64,000 nucleotides of DNA. Source: Actinoplanes palleronii (GTDB taxonomy: Bacteria > Actinomycetota > Actinomycetes > Mycobacteriales > Micromonosporaceae). Below the pieces are notes generated by a model. The model ran no database searches and had not been told where the DNA came from. It saw only the letters and a program-made list of their open reading frames with translations. Positions within the stretch are counted from its first letter, which is position 1. Each line of letters begins with the position of its first letter. Of this stretch, positions 21,097 through 31,858 are shown piece after piece. Where the stretch lies: assembly GCF_016862315.1 (NCBI RefSeq), contig NZ_BOMS01000040.1, forward strand, positions 84,834-148,833, in the 5' to 3' direction. Position numbers and translations under genes: made by a program.

Positions 21097-21612
21097 GTGC
21101 TCGCTATCGAGGGTTGGAAACCCGAGTGGCATCACGATGCCGAGGCGCTCGCCGCGACCCATCGACACATGTTTGTGCGGCTCATCGGCCGGAGATTGCG
21201 ATCAAGCTGGCTGCTCTGGGATGTCGCCGAGCGGGGCTGGTTCGCCGACGGCCCGGTCATCCTCGACTTCGGACTCAGTAGCGTCGAAATCACTCACCGT
21301 AAGTTCGACGAGTGTGCGATCACCTGGGACCAGATCGACCTGGCGGTCCCGATCGAGATGTACCAACACATCGATTGGCGCGCCGATCCGCACGCCGCGT
21401 TGCGCAACGCCCGCGGCCGTCAGCTCCGCGCCGTCAACATCATCGAGCGGACCACCTCGGCCGACTGGCGGCCCCGGGTGCTGCACGCGATCGAGTTCCT
21501 GTTCGACGGGGCCCGTCTCGCCGTCTACAACGCCATGGACGAGAACGGGCTCACCGACGTGGCGGAAGCGGATCTGCCGGCGGTCCACTGGCGCCGCGTG
21601 CACATCGCTTGA
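21097..21612 (+). CDS. Conserved hypothetical protein, 171 aa
   Basis: Soluble, Trp-rich and with no export signal; family not recognised. Two beta-type segments stand out, SSWLLWDVAERGWFADGPVILDFG and VNIIERTTSADWRPRVLHAIEFLFDG, resembling a small single-domain fold. The GTG at 21097 is preferred because AAGGGA lies 8 nt upstream; a GTG two codons earlier is too close. It stands alone between the fba terminator and a converging set of small membrane proteins. Confidence 0.65.
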   Translation: MLAIEGWKPEWHHDAEALAATHRHMFVRLIGRRLRSSWLLWDVAERGWFADGPVILDFGLSSVEITHRKFDECAITWDQIDLAVPIEMYQHIDWRADPHAALRNARGRQLRAVNIIERTTSADWRPRVLHAIEFLFDGARLAVYNAMDENGLTDVAEADLPAVHWRRVHIA

Positions 21613-21622
21613 ACAGGGGCGG

Positions 21623-21805
21623 TCAGAAGCCGCCGGCGCCGTTGTCCCCGGCGCTGCCACCGCGGTAGAGGTCGGTGGTGGCGTTGTCACCGGTCTCGGC
21701 CGAGGTCCGGTAGCCGGTCATACCGCTGTTACGCCGGCGCCGGAACCCGACCGCGACTGCCAGAACGGCCACCAGGCCGGCGAAGGTCAGCAAATAGGAC
21801 AGCAT
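21623..21805 (-). CDS. Small single-helix membrane protein, 60 aa
   Basis: N-terminal helix LSYLLTFAGLVAVLAVAVGF followed by a positive stop-transfer RRRR and a short polar, Gly-rich tail (YRGGSAGDNGAGGF). The ATG at 21805 has a perfect GGAGGAACC site, which rules out the longer upstream frame. Last of four co-directional genes. Two neighbours have the same size and plan (helix, RRR, then Ser/Gly-rich tail), so these are a small family; role unknown. Confidence 0.65.
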   Translation of the reverse strand: MLSYLLTFAGLVAVLAVAVGFRRRRNSGMTGYRTSAETGDNATTDLYRGGSAGDNGAGGF

Positions 21806-21898
21806 GGTTCCTCCTGATCTGACTGGTGCGGTCGCCGTCGACGAGGACGACCGCACCATTGTCACCCGGCCGGGCGCCGGGAGCGCCTGGCCGAGCGG

Positions 21899-22114
21899 TC
21901 AGAGGCCGCCGCCGAAACCGCCGGCGTCACCGGTGTAGCGCGGCGAGTTCTCGAGGGCGGACCGGGTGGCGGCTTTGTCCGCGCCGCGGGCCGGGCCGTG
22001 GCTGGCGACAGAGCCACTGTTGCTGCGGCGCCGGAACTGGATCACGATGGCGATTCCGAACAGCAGAGCGAGAGCTACCAGGGCGAATGTCAGCATGACT
22101 GCAGTGTGCGCCAT
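21899..22114 (-). CDS. Small single-helix membrane protein, 71 aa
   Basis: Begins MAHTAVMLTFALVALALLFGI, one helix, then IQFRRRSNSG and a tail ending in YTGDAGGFGGGL. It shares the RRR-x-NSG junction and Gly-rich end with the 60-aa neighbour, and the M-x-HTA-x-M start with the upstream 93-aa protein. The ATG at 22114 is the most natural start; GTG or ATG codons upstream lack a better site. Function unknown. Confidence 0.6.
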   Translation of the reverse strand: MAHTAVMLTFALVALALLFGIAIVIQFRRRSNSGSVASHGPARGADKAATRSALENSPRYTGDAGGFGGGL

Positions 22115-22128
22115 GCCCGCCACCAAGA

Positions 22129-22410
22129 TCAATCTCCGCCGCCGCCACCGTCCCCGCCACCGCTGTCCCCGCCGCCGTCCGAGTAACTGTCACCGGAATG
22201 GTGCCCGGAGGAGTCGTGGGAGTGGCCGTGGTGATGGTGCGAGCCGCCGTTGTCGACGTAGTACGTCGGCTCGGTGCCGGCATCCTGCGGCCGACCGCGG
22301 TGGGCGTATCCCCGGGACCGTCGCGACCGGGCTCCCTTGACCAGCCCAACGACCGCGAAGCCGGCGATGACGACGATCAGCAGCAACTCCATGAGCGCAG
22401 TGTGCGGCAT
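22129..22410 (-). CDS. Small single-helix membrane protein with His-rich tail, 93 aa
   Basis: Starts MPHTALMELLLIVVIAGFAV (one helix), then a basic KGARSRRSRGYAHR stop-transfer and an extended tail with GSHHHHGHSHDSSGHHSGD and a terminal run of Gly and Asp. The eight His residues in a 16-residue stretch are metal-binding in character (Zn, Ni or Cu; inference). It lies 17 bp downstream of the LOG-family gene on the same strand and is followed by two related small membrane proteins. No family recognised. Confidence 0.65.
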   Translation of the reverse strand: MPHTALMELLLIVVIAGFAVVGLVKGARSRRSRGYAHRGRPQDAGTEPTYYVDNGGSHHHHGHSHDSSGHHSGDSYSDGGGDSGGGDGGGGGD

Positions 22411-22427
22411 GGCGCCAAACCCGTGTT

Positions 22428-23615
22428 CTACCTGGTCAGCGCCGCCATCGCCTCGTCCAGCGAGTCGGTGACCACGATCAGCCCGGACTGGTCGCCGTGC
22501 GGTGACCGGGCCAGCAGCGTCCCCAGCAGGTCCACCACCGGCAGGTTGGTCCAGTGCTCGACCCGGAGGAAGACGAACGCCCCGGACGGCCCGTCGGTGC
22601 GGTAGAACGTCTTCGTCGCGGCCTGGAAGACCTCCTGCACCGTGCCGGCCCAGCCGGGCGCGAAGACGATCCCGCCCCGGGCCAGCCGCAGGATCGAGTC
22701 CTCCCGGACGGCGTTGGAGAAGTACTTGCCGATCTGCCCGGCGAACAGGTTGGCCGGCTCGTGGCCGTAGAGCCAGGTGGGCAGCGCGAGGCCGCCGTGC
22801 CGGAGCCGGTCGGCCAGGTCGACCGCGGGCAGCGGATAGGCCGCCCGGACGGCCAGGGCCGCTGCGGTGAACGGGTTGTGGTCCAGGAAGTCCGGCGCGG
22901 GCTCCAGCATGTCGACCGCCGCAGTCAGCTCGCGTTCGGTGCGGGAGGCGAAATACGCACCCAGGTTGGCCGCCTCCATCACACCCGGCCCGCCACCGGT
23001 GACGATCAGCCGGCCGTCGCGGGCCAGTCGCCGGGCCAGCGTCGCGGCCATCCGGAACGCCGCCGAACCACGCGGCTCGGCGTGCCCACCCATGATCCCG
23101 ATCGCGCCCGCGGTGCCGTGCACCGACGCCCAGGCGGCCAGCGTCTTGCCCAGCGCGTTGTCGATCCCGGCGTCGTGCAGCCGCTGCGCGACCGCCTCAC
23201 GGACGTCCGGAACGGCGCCGCCGCGGGCCAGGAAGTGCTGGTAGACGAGGGTGTCGTACATGCCGGCGAAGCCCGACTCGGCGAAACCGGCGGACAGGTC
23301 CTCCGGGGTGTAGAGCAGCGCCGGGTGGGTCGGGTAGGGCAACGACCGGAACGGCGGCACCAGGTGCGCACCCCGCCGGATCAGATCGATCTCCACCTCC
23401 GGGGAGGCGAGCTGACAACCGACAAAAAGCGTTTCTCGTACGTCTACCTGAGACAGGTCCGGCGCGTGCCGATCGAGTCGTAGTCCGAGAACGGTCAGTC
23501 CGGCCAGGCTGTCACGGACGAGGTGGCTGTCGAGTTCGGCACGGGACTCGATCTCGAATGCGGTGGCGTCGAACGGCAGGTCGCCGCCGAGCACCGGTTG
23601 CAGGGGATCCGGCAT
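22428..23615 (-). CDS. LOG-family (lysine decarboxylase-like) nucleotide-processing protein
   Basis: 395 residues. The Rossmann-type core in the C-terminal two thirds has GAIGIMGGHAEPRGS (P-loop-like), VTGGGPGVMEAANLGA (LOG signature) and GGIVFAPGWAGTVQEVF, a variant of the PGGxGTxxE catalytic motif where Trp-Ala replaces Gly-Phe. LOG enzymes cleave cytokinin riboside monophosphates or related nucleotides; with the variant motif the activity here is uncertain. The N-terminal 120 residues are extra to small LOG proteins. First gene of a four-gene minus-strand set with tiny membrane proteins. Confidence 0.8.
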   Translation of the reverse strand: MPDPLQPVLGGDLPFDATAFEIESRAELDSHLVRDSLAGLTVLGLRLDRHAPDLSQVDVRETLFVGCQLASPEVEIDLIRRGAHLVPPFRSLPYPTHPALLYTPEDLSAGFAESGFAGMYDTLVYQHFLARGGAVPDVREAVAQRLHDAGIDNALGKTLAAWASVHGTAGAIGIMGGHAEPRGSAAFRMAATLARRLARDGRLIVTGGGPGVMEAANLGAYFASRTERELTAAVDMLEPAPDFLDHNPFTAAALAVRAAYPLPAVDLADRLRHGGLALPTWLYGHEPANLFAGQIGKYFSNAVREDSILRLARGGIVFAPGWAGTVQEVFQAATKTFYRTDGPSGAFVFLRVEHWTNLPVVDLLGTLLARSPHGDQSGLIVVTDSLDEAMAALTR

Positions 23616-23677
23616 GCGTCAATGGTGCGCCTGCCGTGCGAGCCCTCAGCGGACACCCCGGCCGTTGACGACGGTCC

Positions 23678-23683
23678 TAGAGT
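23678..23683 (+). promoter_or_regulatory. Leaderless -10 element of the ADP-ribosylglycohydrolase gene
   Basis: TAGAGT stands 6 nt before the ATG at 23690 with no Shine-Dalgarno between, which places the transcript start at the ATG. Confidence 0.5.
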
Positions 23684-23689
23684 TTGTGC

Positions 23690-24679
23690 ATGCGTGCTGC
23701 GTCGGGATCGATGTTCGGGCTGGCCTACGGAGATGCGCTCGGCAAGCCCACCGAGTTCATGGACTACCCGTCGATCGTGCACCGTTACGGGCCCGGCGGC
23801 CCCCGCCAGCTCGAGGGTGAGCCGGCCCTGGTCACCGACGACACCCAGATGGCGCTCGCGGTCGGCGAGGCGCTGCTCGAGGTGCGCGACCCGACCCCGC
23901 GGCTGCTCGAGCCGGTGCTGCGCCGCCGGTTCCTGTCCTGGGCGGCCAGCCCGGAGAACGACCGCGCGCCCGGGATGACCTGCCTGCGGGCCATCGGTGC
24001 GCTCGCCGACGGGCGGCCGTGGATCGAGGCGACCCAGACCGGTTCCAAGGGCTGCGGGGCGAACATGCGGGTCACCCCGGTGGGCCTGGTCCCGGGGCTG
24101 AGCGACGATCAGCGGGCCGGCGTGGCGCAGTTGCAGGCCGCGCTGACCCACGGGCACCCGACCGGGGTGGCGGCCAGCGAGCTCACCGCGTACGCCGTCT
24201 TCTGGCTTCGTGGCGGCCTCGCGCCGGCCGACCTCCTCGCCGCCCTCCGGGATCGCTGCGACGAGCAGCGGAAGAACTACCGCGGCGAGTGGCTGGGCGA
24301 GCTGTGGCGGCGGCCGATGGTCGACTCGCCGGAGGAGTTCATCGCGCGCGGCTGGGACGAGTGCGCGGCCGCGCTGGACCGGGTCGCCACCGGGCTCGCG
24401 GCCGGCGCCTTCGACGGCGACCCGTGCCTGGTCACCGGGGCCGGATGGATCGCCGAGGAGGCGCTCGCGACCGCGCTCTACTGCTACTTGATCTCCCCGG
24501 ACGAGCCGGTCGCGGTCCTCAGCCGGGGTGCTGCCTCGTCCGGTGACTCGGATTCGATCGCGTGCCTGGCGGGTGCGTTCGCCGGCGCCGCGCTCGGTCT
24601 CGGCGCGTGGCCGGCCGCCTGGCAGACCCAGATCGAGTACGCGGATCGCCTGTTCCGCCTCGGTGCCGCCTGGGATTGA
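23690..24679 (+). CDS. ADP-ribosylglycohydrolase family protein
   Basis: 329 residues of the DraG/ARH fold, which removes ADP-ribose from proteins or small molecules with Mg2+. The metal-binding elements are all present: GLAYGDALGKPTEF at the N-terminus, VTDDTQMALAVGEAL near residue 47, and SGDSDSIACLAGAFAGAALG near the C-terminus. The ATG at 23690 is the probable leaderless start. It is divergent from the LOG-family gene. The physiological substrate is unknown; no ADP-ribosyltransferase gene is adjacent, although Tpt1, which makes ADP-ribose 1'',2''-cyclic phosphate, is encoded at 49.1 kb. Confidence 0.88.
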   Translation: MRAASGSMFGLAYGDALGKPTEFMDYPSIVHRYGPGGPRQLEGEPALVTDDTQMALAVGEALLEVRDPTPRLLEPVLRRRFLSWAASPENDRAPGMTCLRAIGALADGRPWIEATQTGSKGCGANMRVTPVGLVPGLSDDQRAGVAQLQAALTHGHPTGVAASELTAYAVFWLRGGLAPADLLAALRDRCDEQRKNYRGEWLGELWRRPMVDSPEEFIARGWDECAAALDRVATGLAAGAFDGDPCLVTGAGWIAEEALATALYCYLISPDEPVAVLSRGAASSGDSDSIACLAGAFAGAALGLGAWPAAWQTQIEYADRLFRLGAAWD

Positions 24680-24746
24680 CGGCACTCCGGCGTGGGAAAC
24701 GCCGAGCGGCCGGAATGATCCACTCGGGGGCGCGTTGAATGGGGTC

Positions 24747-25169
24747 ATGCAAAACCTCCTTCCCGAGCCTCCGTCGACCCGACTGCCGGCCGACGCCGAA
24801 GCCGACCAGGCACTGGCCGCCGCCGCGGCGACCGGTACCGACGAGGCGTTCAAGGCGGTCGCCGCCAGATACCCCGCCTACAGCGCCGCGTGGGCGCCGC
24901 TGGCCACGAACGCGCTGGCCGCCGGCGAAACCGTGACCGCTTATGCCTATGCCCGCACCGGGTACCACCGCGGCCTGGACGCGTTGCGCCGCAACGGCTG
25001 GAAGGGCCACGGGCCGGTGCCGTGGGCGCACCAGCCGAACCAGGGCTTCCTGCGCTGCCTGCACGTGCTGTCGCTGGCGGCCGCGTCGATCGGCGAGGCG
25101 GACGAGGCGGCCCGCTGCGCCCAGTTCCTCCGCGACAGCGACCCCGCCGCCGCCGACGCCCTGTCCTGA
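24747..25169 (+). CDS. DUF3151 family protein, 140 aa
   Basis: Conserved actinobacterial protein of unknown function; the start MQNLLPEPPSTRLP and the core AYSAAWAPLATNAL, YAYARTGYHRGLDALRRNGW are hallmarks I recall for DUF3151. It appears mostly helical, with an Ala-rich C-terminal helix. In many Actinobacteria it lies near fba and purA, as here. The ATG at 24747 has GTTGAAT upstream and no strong Shine-Dalgarno. Its stop abuts the first palindromic-repeat array. Confidence 0.8.
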   Translation: MQNLLPEPPSTRLPADAEADQALAAAAATGTDEAFKAVAARYPAYSAAWAPLATNALAAGETVTAYAYARTGYHRGLDALRRNGWKGHGPVPWAHQPNQGFLRCLHVLSLAAASIGEADEAARCAQFLRDSDPAAADALS

Positions 25170-25174
25170 CCCGC

Positions 25175-25403
25175 AAGCGTGGGGACCCCAGGCGCGCTCC
25201 GCACCCAAAGTCCCCACGCAGCAGCAGCACCCCGCAAGCGTGTGAAGTTTGGGTGCGCTCCGCACCGAAAGTCCCCACGCAGCGGCAGCACCCCGCAAGC
25301 GTGTGAAGTTTGGGTGCGCTCCGCACCGAAAGTCCCCACGCAGCGATGGCACCCCGTGAGCGTGGGGACTTTTGGTGCGCTCCGCGCCGTAACTTCACAC
25401 GCT
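25175..25403. repeat. Tandem palindromic repeat array 1, four copies, 61-bp period
   Basis: Four 46-bp imperfect palindromes start at 25175, 25236, 25297 and 25358, exactly 61 bp apart, separated by 15-bp spacers that are themselves similar (AGC.GC.GCACCCCG). Each has centre GGTGCG-CTC-CGCACC or a close variant, flanked by AT tracts and 10-bp arms of two types: GCGTGGGGAC or GCGTGTGAAG, with their complements on the right. The array fills the gap between two convergent genes. A second array in opposite orientation lies at 54595-55019. Confidence 0.9.
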
Positions 25404-25405
25404 GG

Positions 25406-26824
25406 TCAGAGGCCCTCCGCCACCGCGGCGGCGATCTTGAGCCAGGCTTCCCGGGTGCCGCTGGACAGCGCGCCGTAGCGGAGCGGCTCGCCGGAGTCGA
25501 TCAGGCGCTCGTACGGCGCCATCTGCACCGCCCGGGTCCGGGCCGCGAAGTGCGCCTGGATCGACGGCAGGTCGATGTCCTTGCGGGTCGGTGGCATGGT
25601 CACCACGGTCACGGCCTGGCGGACCAGTCGCTGCCGGCCGCTGGTCTCCAGGTGGTCGAGCATCCGGGCGGCGGTCTCCGCCGAGTCGTTGCGGGCCGAC
25701 ATGGTGATCACCAGCTGGTCGGTGGCGTCGATCGCGGCCTGCCAGTTCTCCGCGCGGACGTTGTTGCCGGTGTCTACGAAGATCAGCTTGTAGAAGCGGC
25801 TGACCACGTCCCGGATCTCGGCGAACGCGCCGGCGGTCAACATCTCGCCGGCGGTCGCGGACTCGTCCGAGGCGAGCACGTCGAACATCCCCTCGCCCTG
25901 TGACCGGACGTATTTCGAGAGGTCACCGACCCGACCCCGAACGCCCTGCAGCAGCGGCAGGTCGCTGAGCATGTCGCGGACCGTACGGTTGTGGAAGTCC
26001 TGCTGCGCGCGCATCCCGAGGGTGCCCTGGGTCTCGTTGTTGTCCCAGGCCAGGACGTATCCGCCGCGCTTCTGGCCGAACGTCATGGCGAGCAGCAGCA
26101 CGGCGACGGTCTTACCGGCGCCACCTTTCGGGTTGACCACGGTCACCTGGCGCAGCCCGCCGAAGTTGCGCCGGACCGTGTCGACGTCCTGCCGGTAGTC
26201 CATCTCGCGCCGTCCCGGTGCGAGCCGGACCAGGCCGAGGGTGCCCTTGCCGACCAGCGCGCGGGGACCCATGGTGGCCGAGGGCGCCGGCGGCGGAGCC
26301 AACCGGCGCCGGGCGAACTCGTCGGCGGTGGGTGTGTCGCCGCTGCCCGCGAGCGCTTCCTGGATCGGATCACCCTCCGGCCGCCGACGAGGAGCCGGCT
26401 GTTGAGGAGCCGGCTGCTGAGAAGCGGGCTGTTGAGAAGCGGACTGCGCGGGAGCCGGCTGCTGGGGAGCCGGAGCCTCGGGCCGCTGGTGCGGGAGCGG
26501 CGTGGTCTCCGGCCGGCCGGGTTGATGGACCGCACTGTCCGGAGGCAGGAAAGCCGGCGGCGCGCCACCCGGCCTGTCCCGCGCGACCGGCCGATAGACC
26601 GCCTCGTTGGGATGCACCGCCACACTGGGCCGCGCCGCCGGAGTGATCTCCGGCACAGCCGGCTCCGGATCGGCCGGTGGTCGCGGCTGCGGGGGCCGCC
26701 GCAACGGCTGGGCCCACGCGGACTCCACATCCCTGGGAGGAGCCGGTTCCGGTTCCTCCCAGAACGGCTCCACGTCCCGTACCGGTCCGCTGCCCGGTTC
26801 GCGGCCGTTGTGCTCGTTCTCCAC
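25406..26824 (-). CDS. EspI/MinD-like ATPase with Pro-rich N-terminus
   Basis: 472 residues. Residues 1-170 are disordered and very Pro/Glu/Gln-rich, with repeated SQQPA units. After a GTLGLVRLAPGRREMDYRQD linker comes a ParA/MinD-type P-loop ATPase with deviant Walker A VNPKGGAGKT near residue 237, switch segment LAWDNNETQGTLGMR, and YKLIFVDTGNN. This architecture matches EspI/Rv3876-type proteins of type VII secretion loci, but no ESX genes are in the window. The GTG start is at 26824. It converges with DUF3151 across the repeat array. Confidence 0.78.
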   Translation of the reverse strand: MENEHNGREPGSGPVRDVEPFWEEPEPAPPRDVESAWAQPLRRPPQPRPPADPEPAVPEITPAARPSVAVHPNEAVYRPVARDRPGGAPPAFLPPDSAVHQPGRPETTPLPHQRPEAPAPQQPAPAQSASQQPASQQPAPQQPAPRRRPEGDPIQEALAGSGDTPTADEFARRRLAPPPAPSATMGPRALVGKGTLGLVRLAPGRREMDYRQDVDTVRRNFGGLRQVTVVNPKGGAGKTVAVLLLAMTFGQKRGGYVLAWDNNETQGTLGMRAQQDFHNRTVRDMLSDLPLLQGVRGRVGDLSKYVRSQGEGMFDVLASDESATAGEMLTAGAFAEIRDVVSRFYKLIFVDTGNNVRAENWQAAIDATDQLVITMSARNDSAETAARMLDHLETSGRQRLVRQAVTVVTMPPTRKDIDLPSIQAHFAARTRAVQMAPYERLIDSGEPLRYGALSSGTREAWLKIAAAVAEGL

Positions 26825-26887
26825 GGCTCAGGCCTCCCCGTCCGAACTGTCCCGTCACCGAGCGTTCGTCCAGGGTGGCACAGAGCA

Positions 26888-27831
26888 TCAGTCCGCGTAC
26901 ACCGCCCAGGCGCCGGCCTCGGTCCACCAGGAACGTTTCCGGCTGGTCGCACCGGCCACACCGTCGTCGAGGAACTGCAGCTCGCCCTCGCGGGGGAGCA
27001 CCGACACCGCGCGGCCGCGCGCTCGGCGCACCTCTACGCGTACCCGAGTGCCTTTGAAACGCTGTTTGACGACGACCGGGACCGCGACAGCGACCTCGAC
27101 ACGGCCGTCGGTCGGATCCGGATCGGCCAGCAACCGCAGGCCGTCGAACTCGGCGTACCCGCCGCCGTTGCCGATCGCGCAGGCCAGGATGAGTTCCTCG
27201 CCCTCGGACAGGACGTTGTCGTCCACCTCGACCCGGCCCCGCCACGGCACCGCGGCGCCGTTGTCGTCGGCGCCGCCGAGCAGCGCGCCGTCCAGGGTCA
27301 CCGAACCGCTGTCGTTGCGGAGCAGGTCGAGGCGGCGGCTGTGCCCGACGAGCACCGCTTTGGCCACCTCGGCCGGGGTGCGCGGCAGGCCCAGCTGAGC
27401 CGCGAGATCCATCGAGTTGTCCGGGTCGAGCGGCAGGATCGCCAGCGGCGGAAGATCCGGCACGGTCCGCGTCGGGTCCAGGTCCGCCGGCCGCTTGCTG
27501 GGCGGCGGCGCCCACCGGCGGACCATCCGGCGTACGACGGCGCGCAGCTGCCCGTCGGTGGCCGTGGCGATCACCAGTCGCAGGTCGTCCCGGAAGGCCG
27601 GCCAGGTCAGGCCATCCGCGCGGGCCGGTCCGTCGAACCGGGCCAGCACCGCGTCGATCTCCTGATCAGAACCGGCCTGCACGGTCTCCACCTCGGCGCC
27701 GCCCTCGCGGAGCGCGTCCGCACAGGCCAGCACCGGGGTCCGCGGGGTGGCGCAGACGGCGTTGCAGCCGCCGCACCCGGACCCGCACGAGTCGCCCGAC
27801 TTCTCGGCCAGGCTGAGCACCAGGACGTCCA

Positions 27832-27832
<1 letters not shown>
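26888..27832 (-). CDS. Diacylglycerol-kinase-like protein with Cys-rich N-terminus
   Basis: 314 residues. The middle region LAILPLDPDNSMDLAAQLGLPRTPAEVAKAVLVG and the acidic beta-rich second half (EELILACAIGNGGGYAEFDGL) align by eye with the DAGK catalytic fold, but the nucleotide GGDGT loop is reduced to ATATDGQ, so catalysis is doubtful. The N-terminus has a CGSGCGGCNAVC cluster, four Cys that could bind zinc or iron. The ATG shares a base with the purA stop (TGATG), so translation is coupled to purA. Actual role unknown. Confidence 0.6.
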
Positions 27833-30633
<2,801 letters not shown>

Positions 30634-30734
30634 AAGTCGGGAGCCGCGTCGCGGCCGGGAGTGGGCGCGGTCGGGCGCGAGACCATCACGGGACGCGGCT
30701 TGTAGCCTGCGGACTGGGAGTCATAGTTCGTACC

Positions 30735-30783
30735 AAAAAATGGGTGTGCGGACCGAAACCGGACCGCACACCCTGCGCCCAAC
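30735..30783 (-). terminator. Intrinsic terminator of the SCP2 gene
   Basis: Read on the minus strand: a 10-bp stem GGGTGTGCGG / CCGCACACCC with a 22-nt apical segment, then ATTTTTT (the A-run 30735-30740 on the plus strand). It is one of the few textbook T-run terminators in the window and lies 11 bp past the stop. Confidence 0.8.
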
Positions 30784-30793
30784 GAATAAGAAA

Positions 30794-31243
30794 TTATCCC
30801 TTGGGGATGTCGAAGAGCTTGGCGATGTTGGCGGCCAGGGACAGGTCGCCCTTCGCCTTGATCTTGCCGGTCATGAACAGCATCATCGGGTTGCCGTCGC
30901 CCGCGACGACCTTGAGGAACGTGACCGCGTCCATGGTCATGGCCAGCTTCGGGTCGCGCACCGGCTGGTTGGTGACGGTGCAGGCGCCGTTCTCGATCAC
31001 GGTCTCGTAGGTGTCCGAGACGCCGTTCGGGCCGGTGATGATCCAGTGGATGACGGCCTGGGTGTCGCCGGCCTTCTCCGCGCGGAACAGCGTGGGCATG
31101 CGGTTGAAGACCTCATCGAGGATCTTGCCGCGCGCGTCCGACGCCATGATCTCGCTGAGCTTGGAGTCCGGCGTGGACTTGACGAGCTGCGAGAACTCCT
31201 TCGGGCCGATCGTGGAGAGCGACTCGGGGCTGAATTCAGTCAT
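30794..31243 (-). CDS. SCP2 sterol-carrier domain protein, 149 aa
   Basis: Single-domain SCP2-like protein: AVIHWIITGPNGVSDTYETVIENGACTV and the hydrophobic-pocket helix LTMDAVTFLKVVAGDGNPMMLFMTGKIKAKGDLSLAANI are characteristic. Proteins of this type bind lipids or fatty acyl chains in a hydrophobic tunnel; the ligand here is unknown. The ATG at 31243 has AAAGGTCCCC upstream. It is monocistronic with a strong terminator and diverges from the ArsR-type regulator at 31376. Confidence 0.85.
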   Translation of the reverse strand: MTEFSPESLSTIGPKEFSQLVKSTPDSKLSEIMASDARGKILDEVFNRMPTLFRAEKAGDTQAVIHWIITGPNGVSDTYETVIENGACTVTNQPVRDPKLAMTMDAVTFLKVVAGDGNPMMLFMTGKIKAKGDLSLAANIAKLFDIPKG

Positions 31244-31375
31244 CAGGGGACCTTTCGGAATGAGCGTCGAACCTACTCGCCAGTAACCTTAGCGAGAATG
31301 CCGCTTTCTCGTGCAGTTTGCCACTCTCCAACAAGTGTTGGACGGTCGACGCGTCCGAGTCATAGACTCCCCAAC

Positions 31376-31858
31376 ATGTCTTTGGGGGATGGTGGACAGG
31401 CCTCGCTGCGCGCGCTGGCCCACCCGGCGCGACTGCGGATCCTGTCGCTGCTCACCGGCGCCTCGCTGACCGCCGCCGAGGTGGCCCGGGCGCTCGGGCT
31501 GACCCACGCCAACGCCAGCTACCACCTGCGCACCCTGGCCGCGGCCGGCCTGATCGCGACGGCCGGCGAGGAGAAGATCCGTGGCGGGCTGGCGAGGCGG
31601 TACCGCTACGACCCGGCCGTTTCCGGCACTCGCCCGCCGGTCGCACCGACACCCCGCGCGGCCGAGAGCCCCGCTGGCCCCGGGCCCGGGGTGACGGCAG
31701 ACGCCGAGCTCTGGGTCGATCCGGAGACCTGGCGGGAGATCACCGAACGGATCACCGCCGCGGTCCACGACCTGCACGCCGCCGCGTGCCCGGCGGGCAC
31801 ACCGGGCACCGTTCGGACGAGCACGACCGTGGCGATGTTCGAGATGGAGGCCGGGTGA
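31376..31858 (+). CDS. ArsR-like helix-turn-helix regulator
   Basis: 160 residues. The N-terminal winged helix reads LRALAHPARLRILSLLTGASLTAAEVARALGLTHANASYHLRTL, typical of ArsR-like repressors without the metal-binding Cys of classical ArsR. A Pro-rich linker leads to a small C-terminal domain (VDPETWREITERITAAVHDLH) of the kind that dimerises. The ATG at 31376 is 7 nt after TAGACT (leaderless). It overlaps the MFS gene (GTGA), so it probably controls that exporter. Confidence 0.82.
   Translation: MSLGDGGQASLRALAHPARLRILSLLTGASLTAAEVARALGLTHANASYHLRTLAAAGLIATAGEEKIRGGLARRYRYDPAVSGTRPPVAPTPRAAESPAGPGPGVTADAELWVDPETWREITERITAAVHDLHAAACPAGTPGTVRTSTTVAMFEMEAG

Noticed and set aside
24519..25398. 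Minus-strand coding frames over repeat array 1
   Set aside because: They are translations of the palindromic repeat (GDFRCGAHPN-type peptides). The 61-bp period is not a multiple of three, so frames change between copies; no start site or homology supports them.
25175..25403. CRISPR array
   Set aside because: Repeat units are 46-bp palindromes with 15-bp spacers that are themselves similar; there are no unique spacers, no leader and no cas genes.
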